Below are positions 45,223-53,209 of a stretch of DNA of 62,503 nucleotides, piece after piece. The stretch comes from a virus: the IMG/VR virus record IMGVR_UViG_3300047157_000129, positions 1 through 62,503 of that record; one strand, given 5' to 3'. Positions within the stretch are counted from its first letter, which is position 1. Each line of letters starts with the position of its first letter. The notes under the pieces were generated by a model. It was not told the origin of the DNA, made no database searches, and saw only the letters and a list, made by a program, of their open reading frames with translations. A program made the position numbers and the translations under genes.

Positions 45223-45557
45223 TGAAGAAGAAGCGACCTCCTCTGTTCATACGTACGCGCAACTGGCTCAGAAAGAACTACCCGCTACCAATGCAGGTCA
45301 GCGTTCATCGGCACGAAGCGCACAAGATGCCAAAGCTTTTAGGCTACGTAGAGGTAGACAAGAAGCACATGAAGATCGTGATCACAAAGAACACGAACCA
45401 GCGCGAAGCATCAGAGACCCTCATAGAAGAATGGTCTCATGCATTACGGGAAACTCTGGCAGTACCAGTAGACTACGAAAGCGAAGCTGGAATGCACGAT
45501 GAGTTCTTTTGGTTAATCTACGGCAAGCTAATTAACGAGTGGCGAGAATTAAAATAA
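45222..45557 (+). CDS. SprT-like metallopeptidase fold, active site altered, 111 aa
   Basis: The segment ASETLIEEWSHALRETL (residues 65-81) fits the zinc-peptidase helix seen in small phage and bacterial SprT-like proteins (LxHEWxHA), but the first His of HExxH is Glu here (EEWSH). A second region (AGMHDEFFWLIYGKLINEW) resembles the downstream part of such proteins. With the His missing, catalysis is doubtful, so it may be a binding protein. TGATG overlap with the upstream gene. Confidence 0.55.
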   Translation: MKKKRPPLFIRTRNWLRKNYPLPMQVSVHRHEAHKMPKLLGYVEVDKKHMKIVITKNTNQREASETLIEEWSHALRETLAVPVDYESEAGMHDEFFWLIYGKLINEWRELK

Positions 45558-45563
45558 TTGCTA

Positions 45564-45592
45564 TTGGCATATCTCATTGACCTCTGTAGACT
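45564..45592 (+). promoter_or_regulatory. sigma70-type promoter, possibly leaderless mRNA
   Basis: TTGGCA (45564-45569), a 17-base spacer and TAGACT (45587-45592). A start about 7 bases downstream of the -10 would fall at 45599-45600, two or three bases before the ATG at 45602. That ATG has no Shine-Dalgarno. Confidence 0.5.
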
Positions 45593-45601
45593 GTCCCCAT
45601 C

Positions 45602-45895
45602 ATGACAAAAATAAACTATACAAATGGTGCTACTCGCAATCATATTGACACACGCATGTCTCTTCTACCAATGTCGGCGCTCATGGAATTGGGTCGCGTA
45701 ATGGCTAAGGGTGCAGAAGATCATGGCGAAGACAACTGGCGTGGCGGAATCCCAGAGAGGGTGATCCTTGACCATGCGTTACGACACATCGCACTTCATT
45801 GTGAAGGCGATACAACTGAGCCGCATTTAGCACATGCTGCTTGTAATTTGTTAATGGCTATCCACTTTAAACTGGAAGCCGAAAGGAGTTCCTAA
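45602..45895 (+). CDS. dATP/dGTP diphosphohydrolase-like protein (MazZ-type N-terminal domain)
   Basis: 97 aa. The pattern R-x-x-L-L-P...GAEDHGEDNWRGG...DHALRHIALH...EPHLAHAACNLLMAIHF matches small phage dATP/dGTP pyrophosphohydrolases of the all-alpha NTP type, which hydrolyse purine dNTPs to monophosphates. In some phages such enzymes accompany PurZ in 2-aminoadenine genomes; no PurZ is seen here, so general nucleotide-pool control is more likely. It sits immediately before SSB (TAATG overlap). Confidence 0.68.
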   Translation: MTKINYTNGATRNHIDTRMSLLPMSALMELGRVMAKGAEDHGEDNWRGGIPERVILDHALRHIALHCEGDTTEPHLAHAACNLLMAIHFKLEAERSS

Positions 45896-46254
45896 TGGCT
45901 GCTGATCTTAATCAATCCAGTTTCACTGGTAATCTTGTATCGGACCCACGCATCCGTCATGTCAAGGAGACAGACGTTGCATCATTTACTATTGCAGTTA
46001 ACGGCTTAAAGGAAGGCGCTACTATTTTCGTTCAGTGTGATTGGTGGCGTTGTAACAAGGCCATTGAGTACATGGCAAAGGGTAAGAAGATTGCTGTCAC
46101 TGGTCCCGTCAAGTTGAGTACGTGGAACAGCAAGACCGGAGAGATGAAGTCTGCTATTGGCTTGGAAGTCAAGCAGTTAGTTCTTCTCGGCGGCGCTGAC
46201 ACCAAGCGTACTCCAGTAGAGGAAGAAGATCCGTTTACCTCATTTGCTAGCTAG
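45895..46254 (+). CDS. ssb: single-stranded DNA-binding protein (OB fold)
   Basis: 119 aa. N-terminal SFTGNLVSDPRIRHV, central FVQCDWWRCNKAIEYMAKGK and KIAVTGPVKLSTW follow the SSB OB-fold pattern. The tail is acidic and ends EEEDPFTSFAS, related to but not identical with the bacterial DDDIPF ending. It protects single strands made by the exonuclease and helicase. Coupled to the upstream gene by TAATG. Confidence 0.88.
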   Translation: MAADLNQSSFTGNLVSDPRIRHVKETDVASFTIAVNGLKEGATIFVQCDWWRCNKAIEYMAKGKKIAVTGPVKLSTWNSKTGEMKSAIGLEVKQLVLLGGADTKRTPVEEEDPFTSFAS

Positions 46255-46260
46255 GAAAAA

Positions 46261-46689
46261 ATGCACACGCCTACGATCAAGGATGATCAGGAGCTTTGGG
46301 GATTGTTAGACATGACATCCCCAGAGTTCCGGCGCGGCTGGCGCAGATTCACAGCCAACACTATCAAGGAAGCCCTGTCTACTGCTAACTTTGTAGGCAA
46401 ATTCGCCCTGAAAAATAAGAACTCAGCCCGTATTTCAGTCAAGCCTCGCGTTGCAGAACACATCACTAATGGCTGTGCGGCATGGCTCTGGATCGACGGA
46501 ATAGGCAATCCAGACTTCTCATTTGACGAATGCTGCGAGATTGTAGGGCTAGATCCCGATGCAGTTCGTGAGGCTTTTCATGCACTTTTTGACACTGATG
46601 ACGACATAAAGGAGATAGACTGGTGGGTACGCAGACGCTGCGATCTGACTGGCTGTCTCTGGGCAGGAGAGAACATACATGAGGATTGA
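46261..46689 (+). CDS. hypothetical protein, 142 aa
   Basis: AGGA five bases upstream of ATG 46261. The C-terminal half (FSFDECCEIVGLDPDAVREAF) is helix-turn-helix-like. Cysteines are few and do not form a clear metal site. It overlaps the next gene by 11 bases. A DNA-binding or regulatory role is possible but not shown. Confidence 0.7.
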   Translation: MHTPTIKDDQELWGLLDMTSPEFRRGWRRFTANTIKEALSTANFVGKFALKNKNSARISVKPRVAEHITNGCAAWLWIDGIGNPDFSFDECCEIVGLDPDAVREAFHALFDTDDDIKEIDWWVRRRCDLTGCLWAGENIHED

Positions 46690-46996
46690 ATTCCTCTCAG
46701 GCCCGCAAGAGTCACAGGCTGTCAAAGCACGAGGCGAACAACACGGTCGTTCCAAGTTAAAGGAATGGCAAGTCAACTTAATGCTGGACATGTTCGAGTG
46801 GGGTTACGAGCCCAAGTACCTCTCGGTCGTGTTCAGCGTTGCGTTGTCTTCGGTTTACGCAATACTCAATGGCGAAAGATGGAAGCACGTGCATCATGGG
46901 CGTACTCAAAGGGCTAGCGAAAGGCGGTCTCACCAAGAAGGAGCGCGAGAAGATGAACCGGAAGACCGGCTCAAATCTCAAGGCGCCACAACCTGA
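46679..46996 (+). CDS. helix-turn-helix protein, 105 aa
   Basis: Residues 17-70 (GRSKLKEWQVNLMLDMFEWG, then LSVVFSVALSSVYAILNGERWKHV) form the trihelical domain commonly attached to phage HNH endonucleases and to small regulators, ending in the typical W-K-H. The 34 residues after it are low-quality sequence that overlap the next gene for 101 bases in another frame, so the natural end may have been just after the domain. Confidence 0.65.
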   Translation: MRIEFLSGPQESQAVKARGEQHGRSKLKEWQVNLMLDMFEWGYEPKYLSVVFSVALSSVYAILNGERWKHVHHGRTQRASERRSHQEGAREDEPEDRLKSQGATT

Positions 46997-47114
46997 AGGT
47001 GGATCTCGCAAGAAAAGTTATTGTGCTCGATCGGCTGGCATTAAGAAGTGCAAGAACCCTGACCGCAATGGCGACTGTCCCAATGATGTAGCTAGAAGAA
47101 AGTGGAAGTGTTAA
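46896..47114 (+). CDS. DUF6321-like basic protein, 72 aa
   Basis: The start ATG 46896 fits the conserved domain: KKEREKMNRKTGSNLKAPQ, then KSYCARSAG and RRKWKC at the end. I recall this basic cysteine-containing domain from many phage proteins (DUF6321); function unknown. The longer reading from 46839 adds residues without similarity. Its TAA overlaps the next ATG (TAATG). Confidence 0.6.
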   Translation: MGVLKGLAKGGLTKKEREKMNRKTGSNLKAPQPEGGSRKKSYCARSAGIKKCKNPDRNGDCPNDVARRKWKC

Positions 47115-47575
47115 TGAAACGTTTACTTAGGGGTGCAGGAGTTGACCAAGCACTAGGCATGGATCATGTTGCTGAAACTGTTGGTCATGCAGCTGATGCA
47201 GCAAAAGAGTTCACTCATGCAGGGGGCGGACTTCGTGGTGGAGCAGCTGCGTATGGCGGTCACGTTGTAGCAGATGCTGCGCTGCATGCAGGCAAACGAT
47301 TAGCCGGTACGTATACAAACAAAGACATTGAAAAAGCGAACACGAAGCAAACTCATCAAGGATATGGAACGAATGTACTTCAGAACTTAGCTGGTCCCGG
47401 CAAAGCAATAGATCAACTGCAACAGGGTTGGCGTGGCATGGCAAGAGATGTGCAGGGTGCATACGACTCGGCACAGAAAACAAAACAAATGGAAACCAAA
47501 CGCAATATGAGTCGCCCCATGTCAGAAAAATACAAGTCAAACGTTAATCAACTACAAGGACTATTAGGGAGATAG
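47114..47575 (+). CDS. Ala/Gly-rich hypothetical protein, 153 aa
   Basis: Small residues dominate positions 25-70 (GGGLRGGAAAYGGH), followed by a polar helical half. No signal peptide. It opens a second group of virion-type genes (Ig-like protein, fibre). ATG 47114 was chosen over 47102 because of the TAATG junction. Function not recognised. Confidence 0.68.
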   Translation: MKRLLRGAGVDQALGMDHVAETVGHAADAAKEFTHAGGGLRGGAAAYGGHVVADAALHAGKRLAGTYTNKDIEKANTKQTHQGYGTNVLQNLAGPGKAIDQLQQGWRGMARDVQGAYDSAQKTKQMETKRNMSRPMSEKYKSNVNQLQGLLGR

Positions 47576-47577
47576 TA

Positions 47578-48048
47578 ATGCCAGACATATCAGATTTTGA
47601 TGAGCGCATGAGGGACGGTCACTTCGAAGCAAAGTGGACTGGGCGACCGCAGGTCATTTACCCAGAGGCTGAAGCACCACCACCTCCACCTCCACCGCCA
47701 GATCCAGATACAACGATTGGTACTGTAACTATCAGTGGTGAAACAAGTGTTAACACTGGAGACTCTAAGGTTTACACGGCATCTATTGACGGTGATGCTA
47801 CGGGCCTGACCTATCAGTGGCAGAACACTGGAGGTAACGAAGTCAGTTCTTCAGGCTCCAGCTATGGAGTTGAGTGGGACACAGAGACTACTGGCTACGT
47901 GATGTGCAAAGTCACTTCTTCAGATGAGAACTGCATTGACAGTCCATCCGATGCAGTGCCTTTAGAGGTATCCGTAGTGACTGTGTTCTCCACTGAGGGT
48001 GGCGACAAACTAACCGATGAAGATGGCAACCCCATAGCACCGGAGTAA
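47578..48048 (+). CDS. Ig-like domain virion protein, 156 aa
   Basis: An N-terminal segment, then eight prolines in a row as a linker (about residues 34-41), then one bacterial Ig/PKD-type beta-sandwich of about 90 residues with YQWQNTGG, SSYGVEWDTETTGYVMCKV. Such domains decorate virions and bind host surface sugars weakly. It precedes the second fibre by 4 bases, so it is probably a surface accessory. Confidence 0.72.
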   Translation: MPDISDFDERMRDGHFEAKWTGRPQVIYPEAEAPPPPPPPPDPDTTIGTVTISGETSVNTGDSKVYTASIDGDATGLTYQWQNTGGNEVSSSGSSYGVEWDTETTGYVMCKVTSSDENCIDSPSDAVPLEVSVVTVFSTEGGDKLTDEDGNPIAPE

Positions 48049-48052
48049 TAGC

Positions 48053-49723
48053 ATGCCGATTAAGATTAGCGAGCTGCCTGAGATTGATTACCAAGAAGGT
48101 AATCCAGCTTGGGCTGTAGTTACACATGAGGGTCAGAGCCAGAAGGGTGATCTCACAAAGCTTGCCACTGATGAGAGCGTTGATGAGAAGATAGCAGCGG
48201 TACGCGCTGATATACCAGAGGCTCCAGATCTCGATGGTCTGACAGGTCTAGAGTATGTCGACGGTCAGGACGCCGCTATGCTTGAGGCTGCCAACAACTA
48301 TACTGATGGCGCAGTTGGTGGGATTGTATTCCCAGATCCTCCTAGTCTAGAGACCTACGCTACTATGCAGTGGGTAGAGGACAAGGCTTACGCCACTCAG
48401 TCATGGGTGACAACGCAAGACTATGCGAATAACACTGAGGTAGCAGAAGGCATAGCAGCGCAGGCTCGAATCCAAGTAACTACCGATGGTCTTCAAGATA
48501 CTGAGATAGACACCTTGAAGAATAAGGTCTCTGCACTGGAAGGCACTGTTGTTGAGGCTGTGTATAAAGCCGACGCACGAGATGAACCTCAGGTTGGTTC
48601 TTTTGTTTTGAAGAACGTGCTTAACGAGAAGGTGCTATTATTTTCGCAAGCTTCTTATATCGTGCTGTCAAATACTGACTTTAACAACAAGGTCGTAGAT
48701 ATATCTAAGATTTTAGTTGGTGACATAATTCGTCTGGCTACCAGTTATGAGTCGTACGCAAACTATAAAGTTCTCGCTATAGGAGAACGTTCTGAAGGCA
48801 AGTTTGCTCTTGAGGTTGAGCTTAACAGTGCGCCTCAGAACGCTATTGTCTTCGACGGTTATCCGTATGACTTCTTGCATGCTACGCCATTTGATGCAGC
48901 TAACATGGCGTCAATCACGTATGTCGATGATCAAGACTCTCTCAACCTAGAAGCGGCCAAGTCGTACACGGACGATGAGATTAAAAAGATTGAGTTGCCT
49001 GAAGTAGCAGCTGAAGGCTTGATGGTTACGACTGGTGAGAACGTTGTAGAAACTGGCTGGAAGGTTCGTGCTCCGGGTAAAGACGGGCTGTACACGTACA
49101 TGTCTCTTGCCACTGCTGGTGAAATTGCATTGAACCATGTTCGTAACCCAACTGAGTCGCACCATGCTGCTAATAAAGGATGGGTTACTAGCCAGCACTA
49201 CGTGTCAACTGATGAAGACAATCCGCTGATAGAGAAAACAATCACGTGGAATCAGAACAGTTACAGCGACACGCCAAAGATAAATTTCTCTAATGAAAAC
49301 GAGTATGCTCCGCAGAATCACGAGAGGCGCTGCTTGTATGGGTCGTACAAAAGTAACGGTGGATCTAAGAGTCACTGGTCTTTTGGTTTTAACGAAGACA
49401 TGGCGTATTGGAACTACGACTGGCGAATGGGTAGCAATCTCAAGATGCGCTGGCTCATGGGCGATCAGAACGCAAATGTAATGTCCGTATCTAAGACAGG
49501 CGTTGACATGACGTCTGCATACATCGTTGAAGAGGTTGACTACAGCGCAGTACCAGAAGACAAGCACGAAGAGCTGACTGCTTCTGCGCGCAAGATCGAC
49601 ATTGGTCATAGGTTGACTGAGCTGAAGAGAATACTAGTGGATCTCAAGTCATCCCTTATGGTTCGTGATTCCGACGTGCGTGAATCTGTACTCAATGCGC
49701 TTGCAGGTGTAGAGGATATCTGA
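48053..49723 (+). CDS. second tail fibre protein, 556 aa
   Basis: The N-terminus (MPIKISELPEIDYQEG) is a typical fibre attachment peptide. Repeats YVDGQDAAMLEAANNYTD (residues about 65-82) and YVDDQDSLNLEAAKSYTDDE (near 290-309) are the alternating coiled and beta units of fibre shafts. The C-terminal 60 residues are helical (LTELKRILVDLKSSLM). It lies far from the 1897-aa fibre, implying two receptor-binding proteins or a shaft-tip pair. TGATG overlap with the next gene. Confidence 0.8.
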   Translation: MPIKISELPEIDYQEGNPAWAVVTHEGQSQKGDLTKLATDESVDEKIAAVRADIPEAPDLDGLTGLEYVDGQDAAMLEAANNYTDGAVGGIVFPDPPSLETYATMQWVEDKAYATQSWVTTQDYANNTEVAEGIAAQARIQVTTDGLQDTEIDTLKNKVSALEGTVVEAVYKADARDEPQVGSFVLKNVLNEKVLLFSQASYIVLSNTDFNNKVVDISKILVGDIIRLATSYESYANYKVLAIGERSEGKFALEVELNSAPQNAIVFDGYPYDFLHATPFDAANMASITYVDDQDSLNLEAAKSYTDDEIKKIELPEVAAEGLMVTTGENVVETGWKVRAPGKDGLYTYMSLATAGEIALNHVRNPTESHHAANKGWVTSQHYVSTDEDNPLIEKTITWNQNSYSDTPKINFSNENEYAPQNHERRCLYGSYKSNGGSKSHWSFGFNEDMAYWNYDWRMGSNLKMRWLMGDQNANVMSVSKTGVDMTSAYIVEEVDYSAVPEDKHEELTASARKIDIGHRLTELKRILVDLKSSLMVRDSDVRESVLNALAGVEDI

Positions 49724-50028
49724 TGGCAGAGGATAAGGTGAAGTCAATGATGGGGCCACTGAACACATTCAATAAGCTGAAAGAGCTGAAGGATGCCGTG
49801 AAGTATTTGCCTGTTGTAAAAGCAGCAGACAAACTGCAGGCCGGGATGCCTATCGAGGACTACCTCAAAGCAGCCATTGAACTGGTGCATGAAGTCGCAA
49901 AGGTACAAGGAATCTCCTACAAGGACATGAAGTTAGGGCAGGGCTTGGATCTGTTCTATGATCTGGTGGTTACAGATACACGGGTTAGGAAACATGCGGT
50001 GGAACTGTTGAAGCCGCTAGTAAAATAG
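49723..50028 (+). CDS. hypothetical helical protein, 101 aa
   Basis: A soluble, mostly helical protein (LKELKDAVKYLPVVKAADKL; LVHEVAKVQGISY). It is coupled to the fibre gene and is the last of that unit before the promoter at 50062. It might be a fibre assembly protein, by position only. Confidence 0.68.
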   Translation: MAEDKVKSMMGPLNTFNKLKELKDAVKYLPVVKAADKLQAGMPIEDYLKAAIELVHEVAKVQGISYKDMKLGQGLDLFYDLVVTDTRVRKHAVELLKPLVK

Positions 50029-50061
50029 GCAAGCAACTGGCGACGGCTGATTGCAAGCCTG

Positions 50062-50084
50062 TGGTATACTGTACATAGGTACAG
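50062..50084 (+). promoter_or_regulatory. extended -10 promoter with inverted repeat
   Basis: TGGTATACT (50062-50070) is an extended -10. Overlapping its 3' end, CTGTAC (50069-50074) and GTACAG (50079-50084) form a perfect dyad with a 4-base centre, placed at the expected start of transcription. This is a plausible operator controlling the lysis-type region. A small RNA hairpin is the alternative. Confidence 0.5.
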
Positions 50085-50115
50085 CACGTTTGAAACAGGT
50101 GAGAGTGAGGTGATC

Positions 50116-50718
50116 ATGAGACGGCTGAGGTTAGTGATAGCTGGGTTCCTAATTGCAGGGATCGTGACAGCAAGTGCGGACGCATTTATCTTTAGGAGGA
50201 TGCGGGCTCGGAGATCTTCTGGTCGTGGTGCATTCTCTTCCTCGCGGCAGTCGCGTGGCATGGGCATGTTGTTCCGACGACGATCATCCTCTAGTTCCTC
50301 TAAGTCTGCATCCAGTGGACGCAGCTCACAGTGGAACGTGGAAGGCCAGTGGAACTACAGCACTGCATTCCTTGCTGAGCATTTACAGCAGGTGCATGGC
50401 ATTGATACTACTGGCATGAGCCGAAGTCAGATGCAGCAAGCGCATGACAACGCACACAATGGAGTAAAGATCACCGCAGGTCTTGGTCCTATCAGTGCTG
50501 GTGGTCCATGCGATGGCTGTCCTTTGCAGGGTTGCTGTCCTAGTTGCGTACAGCCACAGAACGAAGAAGTTGTAGAGGCAATCGTAGAGCCAGCAGAAAC
50601 AATCACAATTATTGAGCAGCCTGCTGCATCATCAAGCAGCTCGTGTCCTAGTGGAACCTGTCCCACCTCACGAGGCTCATCATCTACCCGTAGACGAGGG
50701 CTATTCCGACGATGGTAA
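50116..50718 (+). CDS. secreted protein with signal peptide, 200 aa
   Basis: MRRLRLVIAGFLIAGIVTAS followed by ADA gives a clear Sec signal peptide with cleavage near residue 23. The mature part is Arg/Ser-rich, with a conserved-looking helical segment (FLAEHLQQVHGIDTTGM, then NAHNG), a cysteine cluster CDGCPLQGCCPSC, and an Arg-rich end. A periplasmic or surface location is inferred. First gene of the probable lysis/envelope region. No enzyme motif is recognised. Confidence 0.72.
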   Translation: MRRLRLVIAGFLIAGIVTASADAFIFRRMRARRSSGRGAFSSSRQSRGMGMLFRRRSSSSSSKSASSGRSSQWNVEGQWNYSTAFLAEHLQQVHGIDTTGMSRSQMQQAHDNAHNGVKITAGLGPISAGGPCDGCPLQGCCPSCVQPQNEEVVEAIVEPAETITIIEQPAASSSSSCPSGTCPTSRGSSSTRRRGLFRRW

Positions 50719-51032
50719 TTGCAGCATTAAACTTTGACTTACAGACTATCCTCGTAATCATTGGGGCTTTAGTCTTAGTGTTCTTCCCGCAGATCAAGAA
50801 GGCTGTTGAGTCATTAAAGAATCAGACTCCTGTTGTTCCTGACGAAGTGTCAGACGAAAGGTCTAAGGCTGAGTGGATTGTGCTGTTGTCAGAGCTGCAG
50901 AAGCAGACTCATGCAGCAGGGTACATCAAGGCAGAGCAGCTGACATGTGAGCTGACCACTGAGTTGGTGTGCAACTGCAATCCTCCTCCAGTACAAGAGA
51001 CCGTAGTCACAGTAACAAAGGCAATGATATGA
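50712..51032 (+). CDS. small membrane protein, holin candidate, 106 aa
   Basis: One transmembrane helix near residues 10-26 (LQTILVIIGALVLVFF), then a soluble helical part and three cysteines near residues 79-89 (CELTTELVCNC). It overlaps its neighbours on both sides. Size, single helix and context make a holin or spanin-type role possible, not demonstrated. Confidence 0.6.
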   Translation: MVIAALNFDLQTILVIIGALVLVFFPQIKKAVESLKNQTPVVPDEVSDERSKAEWIVLLSELQKQTHAAGYIKAEQLTCELTTELVCNCNPPPVQETVVTVTKAMI

Positions 51033-51484
51033 ATGGCAACGCCAGCTTCTTTATAAGGGTAGCCCTTGCGCTGGGGCTAGCTGCATATGCTCTTGGACTT
51101 ACCGATGGTGGTGGGGGTGGTGGAAAGCCTGCACCGTCAGAACCATACACTGGTTCAATGACCGCTGTGCATTCTGCTGCCGAATCAATGAAGCCTGAAG
51201 ACAGGGCTGTCATGAGTGAGGCGTTTAGCACAGGTGGTGACATGCTGTCAGCTGACAAAAGAAACCTAGTTGATACGACTGAGGTAGCACAGGATTTTGT
51301 ATTTGGCATCCTGTCCTTTTCGTACAACGGTGTAGGTCAGCCAGTAGAGAAGTACCCAGCAGTAGCTGATGCCATAGAGGCAGAGCTTCGCAAGGTATAT
51401 GGAGATGAGATCACGAGCCTATCCCCATCGCAGAAGGACGAGGTAGTACGGACACTCAAAGAGATAGGTAAGGCGGTGAGGTAA
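51029..51484 (+). CDS. membrane-anchored protein, 151 aa
   Basis: ATG 51029 (ATGA overlap) begins a protein with an N-terminal hydrophobic helix (FFIRVALALGLAAYALGL), a GGGGGG linker and a soluble helical domain of about 110 residues. The longer reading from 50969 overlaps the preceding gene without a ribosome site. Possibly a signal-anchor protein acting in the periplasm with the neighbouring peptidase. Confidence 0.62.
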   Translation: MNGNASFFIRVALALGLAAYALGLTDGGGGGGKPAPSEPYTGSMTAVHSAAESMKPEDRAVMSEAFSTGGDMLSADKRNLVDTTEVAQDFVFGILSFSYNGVGQPVEKYPAVADAIEAELRKVYGDEITSLSPSQKDEVVRTLKEIGKAVR

Positions 51485-51591
51485 TGAACCTTATGCCAGT
51501 AAGTGAGTTCTTGATACTAGCGTTAGCCGGAGCAATCGCTGCCGGTTTTATTGTTTGGTTATGTGGAGACATAGACAGATGGCGAGACTGA
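51484..51591 (+). CDS. 35-aa single-helix membrane peptide
   Basis: ATG 51484 overlaps the upstream TAA (TAATG). The peptide is nearly all one transmembrane helix (FLILALAGAIAAGFIVWLC) with a charged tail (GDIDRWRD). It overlaps the peptidase start by 13 bases. Very small hydrophobic peptides beside a lytic enzyme gene often act in lysis timing. Confidence 0.6.
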   Translation: MNLMPVSEFLILALAGAIAAGFIVWLCGDIDRWRD

Positions 51592-52631
51592 AAACATACC
51601 GAGAGCGATTCAAGAACAACGAACTACCTGACCCGCAGGACTTCAAGAATGTGGAGGAGCTGGTCAACGCCTATGACAATGGGTTTGAGGGGGCAATCTT
51701 CGATCCCGATGGGGCTGAAGAAATAGAGATGGGTCGGTACGGTAGCATGTCAGCTACGGCTGAAGAGTTTGGCTTTGCAGATCAAGGCAAGGGCAAGCTA
51801 ACGCTTTTGTATCCAGAGGTTTGGAAGGCAGCTGGGCGCTCTGACTTTTTTCACGGCGAGCCAAATCAGGCATGCGGTGATTGCGTCTCACACTCATGCA
51901 AGCACACACTCATCACCTCGATGGCAGTCAGTGCTAACAACGGTCAGGGTTCTTGGCCACAGATACCAGACGCAGGCTACAAATACGGCGCATTTCATCC
52001 AAGCCCTACCTACTGGTTGAGAGGGAAAAATTCTGATGGTTGGTCGTGCAGTACGGCAATCAAACGTGCGACCGATGGTATTGGGATGGTGATTTGTCAG
52101 GACTATCCGGCACCGCTTGGAATGAATCTCGCAGCATACAGCAAGAGCATCGCACACAAGTGGGGTAGTCAGTCGCCACCATCAGAAGTAAAAGAACAGC
52201 TTGGTGGTCACAAGGTCAAGTCATCCTCTCGATGCAAGAGCTGGGAAACTGTACGTGATGCGATCAGTGCAGGCTATGCGCTGTGTACCTGCGGGGGCGA
52301 AGGCTTCAGCAAGAGTCGTGATAGTAATGGCGTAAGTAAACGCAGTGGATCATGGAGTCATGCGCTCACCTACGTGGCTTGCGACGATACAGAGTGGGCG
52401 CACAAGAACTACGGTGGTCCATTGGTATTGATCTTGAACTCATGGGGACCGAGCTGGAACAACGATAACGGCCCGTACCCACAGGGCAACACGAGCCTAC
52501 CAAAGATACCTCGTGGTAGCTTCTGGGCTAAATGGAGTGACATCAAGAACCGTGACTGCTATGCGGTCTCAGATCTCAACGGATTTCCAAATAGAAAACT
52601 CAAGGACTGGAGTCTTCGGGATTTAATCTAA
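51579..52631 (+). CDS. papain-like (C1 family) cysteine peptidase, 350 aa
   Basis: All three papain landmarks are present in order: NQACGDCVSHSC with the oxyanion Gln97 and nucleophile Cys102, SHALTYVACDD with His261, and LILNSWGPSWNNDNG with Asn287. This is the C1 (cathepsin/papain) arrangement, not a CHAP amidase. There is no signal peptide. The first ~95 residues could be a propeptide. Start ATG 51579 was chosen because the longer reading lacks a site; ribosome site weak. Lying among membrane and secreted proteins, it may degrade host envelope proteins or peptides at lysis. A capsid-maturation role is less likely so far from the head genes. Confidence 0.87.
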   Translation: MARLKTYRERFKNNELPDPQDFKNVEELVNAYDNGFEGAIFDPDGAEEIEMGRYGSMSATAEEFGFADQGKGKLTLLYPEVWKAAGRSDFFHGEPNQACGDCVSHSCKHTLITSMAVSANNGQGSWPQIPDAGYKYGAFHPSPTYWLRGKNSDGWSCSTAIKRATDGIGMVICQDYPAPLGMNLAAYSKSIAHKWGSQSPPSEVKEQLGGHKVKSSSRCKSWETVRDAISAGYALCTCGGEGFSKSRDSNGVSKRSGSWSHALTYVACDDTEWAHKNYGGPLVLILNSWGPSWNNDNGPYPQGNTSLPKIPRGSFWAKWSDIKNRDCYAVSDLNGFPNRKLKDWSLRDLI

Positions 52632-53209
52632 TGCCTTACAAGACAAAAGAAGAAAAGAAAGAGTACGACAGACAGAGATACCTTGCCAAGAAGGAAGAGG
52701 TCAAGGCTCGTGTCAAGAAGTACCGAGAGGATAACCCAGAGAAAGTCTTTGAGCAGAAGAGGAAGTACCGGGAAGAGCATAAAGAAGAGATAGCAGCACA
52801 GAAGCGAGCTGCATATCAGGCTAATCCGGAGCCCGCAAAGAGGCGAGCAAGAGAGTGGCGCAAGGCAAATCGTGCTAAGCTAAACGCTTACCAGAAGAAT
52901 CGACTAGACACCAATAAGAATGCAAGCATGGCGCATCAGATACGAATGCGCGTTGCAAAATATATTCATCGTCATGAAACCTGTGAAGAGTTAGGCTGTA
53001 CAATACGAGAGCTGAGAGAATATCTGTCATCAAAGTTTCTTGATGGAATGACGTGGCAGAACTATGGTGATTGGCATGTGGATCACATTAAACCGCTGGC
53101 TTCGTTTGACCTTACGGACGAGGAACAATTCAAAGAGGCCTGCAACTATACAAACCTCCAGCCTATGTGGGGTAAGGACAACTATGCTAAAGGAAGGAAG
53201 CTATGTTGA
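52631..53209 (+). CDS. HNH endonuclease, 192 aa
   Basis: The C-terminal 60 residues carry the phage HNH signature: DWHVDHIKPLASFDL (HVDHI) and TNLQPMWGKDNYAKG. The first 100 residues are Lys/Glu/Arg-rich with repeated (K/R)YREDNPEK-like units, as in free-standing phage homing-type endonucleases. It begins in a TAATG overlap and interrupts the lysis-type block, consistent with a mobile endonuclease. Confidence 0.85.
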   Translation: MPYKTKEEKKEYDRQRYLAKKEEVKARVKKYREDNPEKVFEQKRKYREEHKEEIAAQKRAAYQANPEPAKRRAREWRKANRAKLNAYQKNRLDTNKNASMAHQIRMRVAKYIHRHETCEELGCTIRELREYLSSKFLDGMTWQNYGDWHVDHIKPLASFDLTDEEQFKEACNYTNLQPMWGKDNYAKGRKLC

